This document shows positions 28,484-37,228 of a stretch of DNA of 64,000 nucleotides, piece after piece. Position 1 is the stretch's first letter. Each line of letters opens with the position of its first letter. The stretch spans positions 124,001-188,000 of the forward strand of contig NZ_JAGHZS010000011.1 in assembly GCF_017745275.1 (NCBI RefSeq). Direction: 5' to 3'. This DNA comes from Chitinophaga sp. (GTDB lineage: Bacteria > Bacteroidota > Bacteroidia > Chitinophagales > Chitinophagaceae). The notes beneath the pieces are model-generated. The model made no database searches and was not told the origin of the DNA. It saw nothing but the letters and a program-made list of their open reading frames with translations. The translations under genes and the position numbers were made by a program.

Positions 28484-29179
28484 TCATCTCGGCATATTAA
28501 TTACCTCCATAAACTGTTTCATATAGGCATCCCCGATAGGCACGTTATAAGCACCTGTAAAAATGCGTTGTCGTTCTATGCTATCTATTTTATCCAGTGA
28601 GATGATATAGGATTTATGTACCCGGAAGAAACGAAATGGTGCCAGGATCTCTTCAAAGCTACGGAGATTTTGCAGGGTAAGAATTTTTTGTTGGGTAGTT
28701 TGAATCGCTACATAATTCCGCAGTGCTTCCACAAAAAGAATGTCTTTTACATCCACACGGACAATACGTTTATCCGTGCGCACAAAAATATAGTCGGTGC
28801 CGGCAGGTTGCGAAATGGCAGGCGTAATTTTAGCCTGCACCCGTTGTACGGCTCTTGCGAAACGTTCAAAGGACACGGGTTTCAACAGGTAGTCTACTGC
28901 CTCGCGGTCAAAGCTTTCTACGGCATATTCATCGTAAGCAGATACAATAACGATTTGTATACCAGGAGGCGCCAGCTGCATAAACTCGATGCCACTGAGC
29001 TCCTGCATTTGTATATCCAAAAATACGAGATCAATTTTTTCCTGCTTCAGAAAAAGCAATGCCTCCTGTGGATGGAGAAATGTTTTCACCAGCTGCAGGT
29101 CGGGTGTTTTATTGATAAAGGATACCAATACCTGTGCCGCTAACGGCTCATCATCTACTACTATACACTTTACTGCCAT
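28484..29179 (-). CDS. LytTR-family response regulator
   Basis: Cytoplasmic two-component response regulator of 231 residues. The receiver domain (about 1-120) has the acidic pair in VVDDEP, phosphoacceptor Asp55 in DLVFLDIQM, and the switch Lys in YLLKPVSFERF. The C-terminal LytTR DNA-binding domain (about 135-231) shows FVRTDKRIVRVDVKDILFVEALRNYV and FFRVHKSYIISLDKI. It is the third gene of the kinase cluster, 4 bp after the LytS-like kinase. It may control the divergent SusC3 locus. Confidence 0.94.
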   Translation of the reverse strand: MAVKCIVVDDEPLAAQVLVSFINKTPDLQLVKTFLHPQEALLFLKQEKIDLVFLDIQMQELSGIEFMQLAPPGIQIVIVSAYDEYAVESFDREAVDYLLKPVSFERFARAVQRVQAKITPAISQPAGTDYIFVRTDKRIVRVDVKDILFVEALRNYVAIQTTQQKILTLQNLRSFEEILAPFRFFRVHKSYIISLDKIDSIERQRIFTGAYNVPIGDAYMKQFMEVINMPR

Positions 29180-29183
29180 ATCA

Positions 29184-30245
29184 TTACCAGTTAATCACTA
29201 AGTTACTATAATATTCATCCTTTTGATCCATTACTTCCAATGTATGTTTGCCGGGATAAATCAGCTGTAAACGCTTACGTACATTATCTAATCCGATACC
29301 TCCTGTTTTATCGCGCTGTTGGCCGGATATATAATTATGTACACGGAATATCAATTGTTGTGCATCTCCTATCAGCGTGATGGTAACAGGTTTGTCCGGT
29401 CGATTACTCACGCCATGCTTGAAGGCATTCTCTACAAAAGGTACGAGTAGTAAAGGCGATACAGTTTTATCCGGTAACACTTCCGGAGCATCAAATATGA
29501 CTCCTTCATTACAACCAGTACGTATACGTTGCAACGCAACAAAGTCCTGCAGATAACGTACCTCTTCTTCGATGGGAGCGCGGTAAGCAATATCAGAAGG
29601 CTGGTTCACCATATAAGCCAGGAGATCTGTGAGGGTTTTGTGTGCTGTTACTACTTCCGGTGAATTCACCAGCGCCAGCGAATAAATGCTGTTAAGACTA
29701 TTAATCAGAAAATGTGAATTTAACTGCATCTTCAGAAAACCAGATTCTGCTTGTTGTTGTTGCTGTTGTAAAAGGGCTCTTCGCTTATCTTCCTGTAACC
29801 ATGAAATAAAAAAGCAATAGGCAAATGCGGCAATCAGGATGATCACTCCGCTCCACAATCCATTGATAAAATAAGTTACGAAAGGTTGATATAGCTGCAC
29901 CTTCTCCCGGTTAACATAACGGTAGCCGGTATATAAAATCGTGTCGCGGAAAAAAGTATCTGCTATCAGATACTTCAGCACAATGCTGCCCACCATTATG
30001 GGCAATACGGTGACCAGCAACCGGCCCCAGTTATTACTGTGGAGGAATGGTGGCACTACCCAACGCAGATAAACATAACATAACAGGAAGTTTAATATCC
30101 CAAAAAGCCCATAGTTAATATGAAAACTATGCATCACCTGCGGGGTGCGCTTCACAAGGGTAATAGCATTTAGTCCGTATACCAGTATCATCCATACCAG
30201 CATCAGTGCAAAAAATTCAACGATATGTTTACGGGCATTATTCAT
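29184..30245 (-). CDS. LytS-like sensor histidine kinase
   Basis: Inner-membrane kinase of 353 residues, partner of the LytTR regulator next to it. The N-terminal half has about four membrane segments, for example FFALMLVWMILVYGLNAI and SGVIILIAAFAYCFFISWL. A glutamine-rich coiled segment follows (QQQQQQ around 160-165). The His-kinase motif is LNSHFLINSLNS with His178; the usual Pro of NPHF is Ser here. The N box PFVENAFKHG and the G box GGIGLDNVRKRLQLIYP are intact, so catalysis looks possible. Its start overlaps the upstream kinase-like gene by 8 bp, which implies translational coupling. Confidence 0.92.
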   Translation of the reverse strand: MNNARKHIVEFFALMLVWMILVYGLNAITLVKRTPQVMHSFHINYGLFGILNFLLCYVYLRWVVPPFLHSNNWGRLLVTVLPIMVGSIVLKYLIADTFFRDTILYTGYRYVNREKVQLYQPFVTYFINGLWSGVIILIAAFAYCFFISWLQEDKRRALLQQQQQQAESGFLKMQLNSHFLINSLNSIYSLALVNSPEVVTAHKTLTDLLAYMVNQPSDIAYRAPIEEEVRYLQDFVALQRIRTGCNEGVIFDAPEVLPDKTVSPLLLVPFVENAFKHGVSNRPDKPVTITLIGDAQQLIFRVHNYISGQQRDKTGGIGLDNVRKRLQLIYPGKHTLEVMDQKDEYYSNLVINW

Positions 30246-31236
30246 TCTCTGACCATATATTTATTTTATCCGGAGTCACCAAACCGGCAGTACTTTCAGC
30301 AGTCACTGACAACCATGCTGCTTCACGCCTGATATCCAGCGTCATCATCCACCTGCCGGAAACGCCCTCCAGCTCCCGCATTCTTTTATCAGCCAATTGC
30401 TGCAGGCGCGATACTTCCACCAGCCCTGCCGGTTCATCGCCGGTTATTTCCAATGTAATGACGGATGTTGTATTGCAAAGATTACGCAACGCTATATAAC
30501 GTTCAAAGTTCAGTAACTCCTTTTTTAAGCTTACTTTATCCTGCTCCATCGCTTTATCATACAACATATATCTGAGTAGGTCTGATAGCAGCAACATCGC
30601 TTTTGTGCCTTCCTTTTCCCGTTTCTCCGGATTCTCTAATAGTGGCGCCAGTTGTTGTAGATTATATAACAACTGCCGGGATCCCTCCTGCATGCGTTCA
30701 TATCGCTGCCTTGCCTGCGCCGCCGTGGTAGCCAGCAATCGGTCGCCCGGAGCAGCATTCCGCCATTCCAGGAAAAGCCGGTAACTGTACGCCAGTAACG
30801 CTACTCCGGTACCTACCTGTATCGTCAGTGGTAAATACTGCATAAAGGTCATAGGCTTGGGTACTGATATCGCCATAGATGCTATGCCTTTTGCCTGCAT
30901 CATCTTTAATGGAATAGCCCTGAATAATACTTCATCCGGAAAAAGAAAATAACCTATCAGGTATTTAATCACAGAAAATCCCAAAACCGCCACCACAGTA
31001 TACAGTACCATCCGGCCGTATTGCCGCTTCTTTACTACATCCGGCAGGAATACAAATACCAGCAGGTAAAATAACTGGAAGTTAATAGCTCCATACACCA
31101 CGTATTTTACAGCGGTCCATTTCAACAGATGCGCATTCGCTAACGCTCCCCTTATCTGCGGATATATATACAGGAGTATGAAGGCCATCCAAACAGCCAG
31201 GTGCGCAAAATACCTATATAGTTTATGGTGTTTCAT
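30238..31236 (-). CDS. Degenerate LytS-like membrane protein (predicted pseudokinase)
   Basis: A 332-residue protein with the same architecture as the neighbouring kinase: about four membrane segments (YFAHLAVWMAFILLYIY, YTVVAVLGFSVIKYLIGYFL, TIQVGTGVALLAYSYRLF) and a dimerisation-like region. It lacks the catalytic features. The phosphoacceptor His position is Arg187 (MQEGSRQLLYN in place of MQxNxHFLxN). No N box or glycine boxes follow, and the C-terminal domain is short. The helical stretch LLSDLLRYMLYDKAMEQDKVSLKKEL still matches the family. I use the ATG at 31236; a GTG two codons upstream is possible. It overlaps the kinase gene by 8 bp, so it is likely a sensor or regulatory subunit. 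Confidence 0.8.
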   Translation of the reverse strand: MKHHKLYRYFAHLAVWMAFILLYIYPQIRGALANAHLLKWTAVKYVVYGAINFQLFYLLVFVFLPDVVKKRQYGRMVLYTVVAVLGFSVIKYLIGYFLFPDEVLFRAIPLKMMQAKGIASMAISVPKPMTFMQYLPLTIQVGTGVALLAYSYRLFLEWRNAAPGDRLLATTAAQARQRYERMQEGSRQLLYNLQQLAPLLENPEKREKEGTKAMLLLSDLLRYMLYDKAMEQDKVSLKKELLNFERYIALRNLCNTTSVITLEITGDEPAGLVEVSRLQQLADKRMRELEGVSGRWMMTLDIRREAAWLSVTAESTAGLVTPDKINIWSENE

Positions 31237-31544
31237 ATACACTTACAACCCTGAAGATAGTACTTACCTCCACCGTTCCGGCATAAATCTATGCTTATTT
31301 TTTTCGTACCTGTCAAAGCACTGTTCGTCCTCATTAAACCGTTGAAAGTACCTGCTAATGGCTATTTCGTGCTTATACATGTAATTCGGCCTCAAAATTA
31401 TTTCATCCTTGCCAACACCCGGAATGTACATTCTCCCGGCGGGTATGTCCATTATCCGGAAAAAGAAATAACAGGATAAGTACTTTGGATTTTCATTCTT
31501 GTTCGGGACCGTTCACATATCGTAAAAAATCAACCAACTATTGT
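31237..31544. other. Divergent promoter region between the kinase cluster and SusC3 (308 bp)
   Basis: No coding frame with any recognisable feature lies here; short open frames on both strands look like noise. It must contain promoters for the - strand kinase cluster and the + strand SusC3 locus. I see no exact TAnnTTTG box; TATCTTCA on the - strand shortly before the pseudokinase start is only a weak match. Confidence 0.5.
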
Positions 31545-34500
31545 ATGAGAAAGTCATTTTTATTTATCCTCCTATGCATGTCCGGTATCTCCGCCTATGC
31601 ACAGCAGATCTTAAAGGGAACCGTGAAGGATGCGGTATCTCACCAACCAGTTCCGGGAGCAACTGTAAAAGTAATTGGCGCCACTAAGGGAGCCACCACC
31701 AACGACAAAGGGGAATTTGAACTGAATGTGCCGGCGAATGCACAATTGCAAATCATCTCTATTGGTTTCGAAAATGTAGTAATAGCCGCCAGCCTGATTA
31801 AGGCGGGGCCTATCATGATGCAGATGAAAGCCATTCATCTTACAGACGCCGTCGTAATAGGGTATGGCGTTCAACAAAAATCAAACCTGACAACCGCCAT
31901 TTCCACCGTAAAAGCCGACGCCTTGTCTTCCGAAAAAAACATTGCCAGTGATTTCGGTAAAGCACTCACAGGCCGGGTAGCCGGCGTATTTGTGGCATCG
32001 AAAGACGGCGCGCCGGGTGGCACGCCTAATATCCTCATCCGCGGCTCACAATCTATCAACGCCACCTACGCCAATCCACTGATCGTAGTGGATGGACTCA
32101 TCCTCGAAGGCAACACTGTTTCTATTAATAATATCAATCCACAGGATATTGAGTCAATAGAAGTGCTGAAAGATGCCGCATCAGCAGCAATATACGGAGC
32201 CAGAGGTTCCACCGGTGTGATTATTGTCACTACTAAAAAAGGAAAGCTCAATAGCAAACCTTCGCTGAATATCAATATGTACACGGGCGTTAATAATGTG
32301 CCTACTTCCCGGCATATGCTCAATACCACTGAATATACTTCGGCTTTTAACGATTCCCGCAACAACCGGATCAGTGATATTGATGCACTGCTGGCTAACC
32401 CGGATGGCCTCCTTCCTGCCAGGATCAGTCAACTGAAAAACGAAAAAAACACACTGCAAAGCCAGCTGAATGGCCTCCATATGGCCAACCGCAGCATCGA
32501 TTGGCTCGATCGTATTAAAAATAAAAATGCGCCTGTCAATAACCTGCAAGCCAGTATGAGCGGTGGCGGTGAAAAGAATAATTATTACATGTCGCTGGGC
32601 CGGTATGCAGAAGCAGCCACTATGGGCACCGGCAATTTCGAAAGATATACCGGCCGCCTGGATCTCACCCAACAGGTGAACAACTGGCTGAAAGTAAACG
32701 GTAATATCAACATTACACAGTCTGTCAGAAAAAATGTCAGTAACCCGGTTGTTACTGCATTCAATGCCCGGCCAGATACCCCGGAAGATCCGGTACTTAA
32801 CCCCGATGGATCACTGGGCTATTATGTGGGCCAGCAACAACATCCACTGGGCGCTATGATGGATAACAATAATAAAGATAAAAACAATGTATACTTTGGT
32901 AGCCTGTCGGCAGATGTAAAACTGATGAGTGGCCTTTCTTTCCGATCGGCTTTCAATGCTACCAAATTTAATGATCTCAATATTGCCTTCTCCCCGGCAA
33001 CTGGCTACCTGGGCTCATTCAACAAGGGTATATTCAAAAATCAGAGCGTAGACAATTTCTCTTATAACTTCGATAACTACTTCACCTATACGAAAAGGAT
33101 CAGGCGCCTGGGAATCAATTCCACACTCGGGTATACGTTCTACAACAACGAACTGAATTACTACGCTTATGATATTTATAGTTTTCCGAAGGTAGATGGT
33201 ATTACCGGCGCAGGGTCCGGCGCTTCTTATGGCAGCCCTTTTAATATTGGCAGTTATAATAACAACTACAAAGAAGTATCTGATGCCTACTTTCTCCGCA
33301 CCGGCTTCGACTGGGACGGTAAATACCTGCTCAACGCCTCTCTCCGCCGCGATGGTTCTTCCAAGCTAAGCGCCCATTCCCGCTATGCCTGGTTTCCTTC
33401 TGTTTCGGGCGGATGGGATATGGCCCGTGAAAATTTCCTCGCCGGCAGTCGCATCATCAACCAACTAAAGATTCGCAGCAGCTATGGCATGAGTGGTAAT
33501 ATCCGCCCACTGAACTATTTTGATGCGCAAAACCTGCTCAATGCTACCTCCTATATGGGCAATTCTGCCCTCATGCTCGGCACTACCATTGGTAACCCGG
33601 GTATACGATGGGAAAGAACCAGGCAGGTAGATGCAGGCGTAGATGTAACCTTACTTAATAACCGGGTTACTTTTACTGCAGACTACTATAACAAAACCAC
33701 CGACGGCTTATTAAGCGCTAATAACATCTCTTATATCTATGGTGCCGCCTCTATCCCAGACAACATCGGCGTTATCCGCAACTATGGTGTAGACCTGGAA
33801 CTGGCTGTCAGCAGCCGCGCCGGCGCAGCCTTCTCCTGGAAAGTGGAAAGTAATATGAACATCAACAGGAATTTACTGGTGTCATTAAAAGATTCCCTTA
33901 TCAGCTACGGCGCCTTTACTTTCGGTGGCCCATACAGCAGAGCTAAAGTTGGACAATCGTTAGGGTCCGTACAGGTATATGAATCCATGGGCGTAGATCC
34001 GCAAACCGGTGATATGCTATATAAAGACCAGAATAAAGACGGTAAATGGGATAGCAATGATATGATTACTGTTCCCGTGGCCCTGCCCAAATTTACCGGA
34101 GGTACCAATATTACCTTGTCTTACAAAAAAATCACTGTATCAGCTTTATTCAACTATGTAGCAGGTAACAAAATATACGACTTCTACGAACAAACACTTC
34201 GTAACTATGATCTTGACTACTACGGCGTAATGCCCAATAAATTTGACATCATCAACAAACGCTGGAAACAAAAAGGAGATATCACCGATGTACCGAGAGC
34301 GGTTACAGGTGTGCACGGCGCCGGACAAACCACCGACTGGAACTCCCGGCCCTCTACCCAGTTCATATATGATGCCTCTTATGTGCGCCTGCGCAATCTT
34401 ACAGTAGCCTATGAGCTGCCGGCAGATTTACTGGCGAAAGCAAAAATTACACGGGCACGCCTATACGCATCTGCGCAGAATGTATTCACCATCACAAAAT

Positions 34501-34601
34501 ACATAGGATTTGACCCGGAAGCCGCTGCCAATACAGGTATTGTAACATCTAACCTGCCAAATCCCCGCTCGGCTGTTATTGGTATAGATCTTTCATTTTA
34601 A
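31545..34601 (+). CDS. SusC-family TonB-dependent transporter without STN domain (SusC3)
   Basis: Outer-membrane importer of 1018 residues. The signal peptide (MRKSFLFILLCMSGISAYAQ) leads straight into the carboxypeptidase-D-like domain (ILKGTVKDAVSHQPVPGATV), then the plug (VVIGYGVQQKSNLTTAIST) and a barrel ending IGIDLSF. The STN signalling domain present in the other four SusC proteins is missing, and no sigma/FecR pair adjoins it. I chose the ATG at 31545 because the signal peptide begins there; the frame extends 20 codons further upstream with no leader-like sequence. It is followed by SusD3 after 11 bp, and divergent from a two-component cluster that may regulate it. Confidence 0.94.
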   Translation: MRKSFLFILLCMSGISAYAQQILKGTVKDAVSHQPVPGATVKVIGATKGATTNDKGEFELNVPANAQLQIISIGFENVVIAASLIKAGPIMMQMKAIHLTDAVVIGYGVQQKSNLTTAISTVKADALSSEKNIASDFGKALTGRVAGVFVASKDGAPGGTPNILIRGSQSINATYANPLIVVDGLILEGNTVSINNINPQDIESIEVLKDAASAAIYGARGSTGVIIVTTKKGKLNSKPSLNINMYTGVNNVPTSRHMLNTTEYTSAFNDSRNNRISDIDALLANPDGLLPARISQLKNEKNTLQSQLNGLHMANRSIDWLDRIKNKNAPVNNLQASMSGGGEKNNYYMSLGRYAEAATMGTGNFERYTGRLDLTQQVNNWLKVNGNINITQSVRKNVSNPVVTAFNARPDTPEDPVLNPDGSLGYYVGQQQHPLGAMMDNNNKDKNNVYFGSLSADVKLMSGLSFRSAFNATKFNDLNIAFSPATGYLGSFNKGIFKNQSVDNFSYNFDNYFTYTKRIRRLGINSTLGYTFYNNELNYYAYDIYSFPKVDGITGAGSGASYGSPFNIGSYNNNYKEVSDAYFLRTGFDWDGKYLLNASLRRDGSSKLSAHSRYAWFPSVSGGWDMARENFLAGSRIINQLKIRSSYGMSGNIRPLNYFDAQNLLNATSYMGNSALMLGTTIGNPGIRWERTRQVDAGVDVTLLNNRVTFTADYYNKTTDGLLSANNISYIYGAASIPDNIGVIRNYGVDLELAVSSRAGAAFSWKVESNMNINRNLLVSLKDSLISYGAFTFGGPYSRAKVGQSLGSVQVYESMGVDPQTGDMLYKDQNKDGKWDSNDMITVPVALPKFTGGTNITLSYKKITVSALFNYVAGNKIYDFYEQTLRNYDLDYYGVMPNKFDIINKRWKQKGDITDVPRAVTGVHGAGQTTDWNSRPSTQFIYDASYVRLRNLTVAYELPADLLAKAKITRARLYASAQNVFTITKYIGFDPEAAANTGIVTSNLPNPRSAVIGIDLSF

Positions 34602-34612
34602 TCCGTCACTAC

Positions 34613-35947
34613 ATGAAACAACATACGCTATTACACATCGCAGCTATCGTTACCATCGGCTTATCTGCCTGCAGCAAGCAGTTGGATGACGTAGCCCCTA
34701 ATACCAAAATTGCTTTTTCACAGCTCACCAAAAACAACCTGCCACTGGTGATCAACGGCGCTAAACTGGCGCTCACCAACAATAATGCATTCTATACCTA
34801 CTATGCACTACAGGATGTTATGAGCGATGACTTTCAGTCGCTGGGTTTCACAGCCTACGAAAACAACAACATTCCGTCGAATGACAACACCCTGGTACCG
34901 GCTTACCGACAACCATATCAATGCATCGCCAATGCCAATATGGTCATTCAATATGCCACGCAATTTTCCGGCGACAGCACGGTGAACACTGCCCTTGGTG
35001 AAGCCTTCCTGCTGCGTGGTTTTTCGTATATGTTACTCTCAGAATGTTTCGGTGACGTAGTGATCATTAAAGGGGATGAAAACCCTAAAAGTCGCCCTCC
35101 GCGCAACCCGGCAACAGAAGTAAACCAGTTTATTGAATCGGACCTTAAAAACGCGATCGATCACTTGCCTGCATATACAAATGCTGTCAGCGGCTCCAAA
35201 CAAAGCGCGCAACTATTACTGGCTCGTTTCTACCTGAACCACGGCAGATACGATGAAGCCTTATCAATGGCAAACGCCGTGATCAGCTCTGGTAAATTCA
35301 GCCTGCAATCCAACTTTGGAGATATTTTCAAGTCTTCCGTAAATAGCCCCGAAGCGATATACAAAATCAACGAAACCAGCACCAGTACCTTTTATGGTCT
35401 TCCCAATATATATGGCCAGGGAGGAGGTACCAACTCCGGGCAGGCGGGGTCAGGTAATACCTGGGCCGACAGCAACCTCGTAAAATCATATGAGCCTGCA
35501 GATATCCGCCGCAGCTACTTTGCCCGTACCAAAGGTGGTGCTATCGTTGACACGGTATACTTCATCACTAAATTCCCGCAGGAATTAACGCCTTCGTATG
35601 TAGTATGCCGTTATAGCGAGGCTTTCCTGATTGTTGCCGAAGCCAATGCCCGCAAAGGCACCGTAGATGTGACTACCTACAACCAGTTACGCAGCGCCCG
35701 CAATGCCAGCACTGTTAACAACACCGACTTTGCCACACCCGCCGCCTTCCTCAGCGTCATTGAACAGGAAAGAAGAAGGGAATTTATAGGAGAAAGACTC
35801 AGATGGAGCGATATGCAACGCTTTGGTAAAATGAATACCTGGCTGCAATCGTTCGGACAACCAGTTACCCATGTGCTGATGCCCATTCCATCCAGGGAGT
35901 TTTTCATTAACGACAACCTGGTACAAAACGCCGACTACAGCAGGTAA
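34613..35947 (+). CDS. SusD/RagB-family lipoprotein (SusD3), short form
   Basis: Substrate-binding partner of SusC3 with a lipobox ending LSAC (Cys20). At 444 residues it is the shortest SusD in the window. It keeps LGEAFLLRGFSYMLLSECFGDV in the first repeat, CRYSEAFLIVAEANARKG, and ERRREFIGERLRWSDMQRFG, and ends near MPIPSREFFINDNLVQN, all family patterns. The short length suggests a reduced binding face, typical of pairs that take smaller ligands. It is followed after 33 bp by two TlpA-like genes. Confidence 0.93.
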   Translation: MKQHTLLHIAAIVTIGLSACSKQLDDVAPNTKIAFSQLTKNNLPLVINGAKLALTNNNAFYTYYALQDVMSDDFQSLGFTAYENNNIPSNDNTLVPAYRQPYQCIANANMVIQYATQFSGDSTVNTALGEAFLLRGFSYMLLSECFGDVVIIKGDENPKSRPPRNPATEVNQFIESDLKNAIDHLPAYTNAVSGSKQSAQLLLARFYLNHGRYDEALSMANAVISSGKFSLQSNFGDIFKSSVNSPEAIYKINETSTSTFYGLPNIYGQGGGTNSGQAGSGNTWADSNLVKSYEPADIRRSYFARTKGGAIVDTVYFITKFPQELTPSYVVCRYSEAFLIVAEANARKGTVDVTTYNQLRSARNASTVNNTDFATPAAFLSVIEQERRREFIGERLRWSDMQRFGKMNTWLQSFGQPVTHVLMPIPSREFFINDNLVQNADYSR

Positions 35948-35980
35948 AAACGGAAATCAATTATATTTAAACTAATAGAG

Positions 35981-37213
35981 ATGAAAAAAACAATGCTGAA
36001 ATTTTGCGCACCGCTGCTCCTGCTTGCCGCTCCTGCAGCCGTGATCGCACAACAAAACAAAATCGTAAAAGCCATCACTGTAAATGGTAGCGTGGAATTT
36101 ACCGATCCTAGACAGGAGGTTAACAAAGTATATCTGTCCAAAGACAATTTGAAAGGAAAACCTGTGGTGGTAGACTCCTGCGTAGTAAGCAAAGACAATA
36201 CCTTCTCCTTTAAAATCAAACAAGATCACCAGGGCATTTATATCATCAACGCCATGAACTGGGACCGTGCTACCTTCTGGAGCGACGCCGATGTAAAAGT
36301 AGCGATGAGAGGTTATGATACAGCCCGGTACAAAGTAAAAATACCTCACTACAATTACGTGGAAGGATCTTACGATAATAACTTCATCAACCTGTCTACA
36401 CTAAACAACGAATTGGGCTATCGCAGATTGATTGATGAATATAACATGGAGTACTATGCAAAGAAAGCAACAGATACTACCTGGTACGACTATATGAAAA
36501 ATCATAAGAAGTACAACCCAATGCGTGAAGATAATAACATCCGCGAGGAAATACTGGTAAAATGCTACGCAGACCGCCCGGTAATGGTGTATGCCATACG
36601 TGGCATGGCAGGGACAGAAGCTGGCGAAAAATATGATAACGCCATGAAGATGCTCGATAAGCTGATGGCCCGTTACCCGTGGTTAACAGAAGCAAAGGAT
36701 TTAAAACAAACCATCATTACCAACAAAGCACAAGCTATGCGCCTGAAATCAGGCCAGCCTATGCCTGCTGTACAATATCCTGACGCCGACGGGAAACTGG
36801 CCGGACTGGAAAAATACAAAGGCAAATACCTGCTGGTTGACTTCTGGGCAAGCTGGTGCGGACCATGCAGACAAGCGATTCCAAAAGTAAAGGAACTGTA
36901 TAGCAACTACAAAGACAAAGGCTTCGAAGTAGTGAGCATTTCTATTGACACCGATAAAAATGCGTGGAAAAAAGCCATGAAGGAAGAAGCGATGCCATGG
37001 GACCAAATGCTGAGTGACAACAAAGATAAAACCATGGAGCAATTCCAGTTTTCCGGCATTCCTACCATGTACCTGGTAGACCGCGAAGGAAAAATCATAG
37101 AACGCATTACAGGCTATACCGAGGAAGCAGATGCTAAAATAAAGGAAACCTTGAATAAAGGCGCTAAAGCAGCACCAGCTCAAGGCGGTGCTGTAAAAAT
37201 GATGGGATTCTAA
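35981..37213 (+). CDS. TlpA-like thioredoxin-fold protein (first of a tandem pair)
   Basis: Predicted periplasmic thiol-disulfide oxidoreductase of 410 residues; the signal peptide ends about AVIAQQ. The N-terminal about 250 residues are a DUF4369-like beta-rich region followed by helices. The redoxin domain (about 255-400) has FWASWCGPCRQ with Cys293 and Cys296, and FSGIPTMYLVDREGKI with the cis-proline. It is the third gene of the SusC3 locus, 15 bp before a second TlpA-like gene. The active site is complete. The substrate is unknown. Confidence 0.88.
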   Translation: MKKTMLKFCAPLLLLAAPAAVIAQQNKIVKAITVNGSVEFTDPRQEVNKVYLSKDNLKGKPVVVDSCVVSKDNTFSFKIKQDHQGIYIINAMNWDRATFWSDADVKVAMRGYDTARYKVKIPHYNYVEGSYDNNFINLSTLNNELGYRRLIDEYNMEYYAKKATDTTWYDYMKNHKKYNPMREDNNIREEILVKCYADRPVMVYAIRGMAGTEAGEKYDNAMKMLDKLMARYPWLTEAKDLKQTIITNKAQAMRLKSGQPMPAVQYPDADGKLAGLEKYKGKYLLVDFWASWCGPCRQAIPKVKELYSNYKDKGFEVVSISIDTDKNAWKKAMKEEAMPWDQMLSDNKDKTMEQFQFSGIPTMYLVDREGKIIERITGYTEEADAKIKETLNKGAKAAPAQGGAVKMMGF

Positions 37214-37228
37214 AATCATACACCAACC

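Noticed and set aside
31264-31479. Two overlapping small open frames (about 62 codons each, opposite strands) in the divergent spacer before SusC3
   Set aside because: They are mutual shadows without a recognisable start signal or domain; the region is best explained as a promoter spacer.
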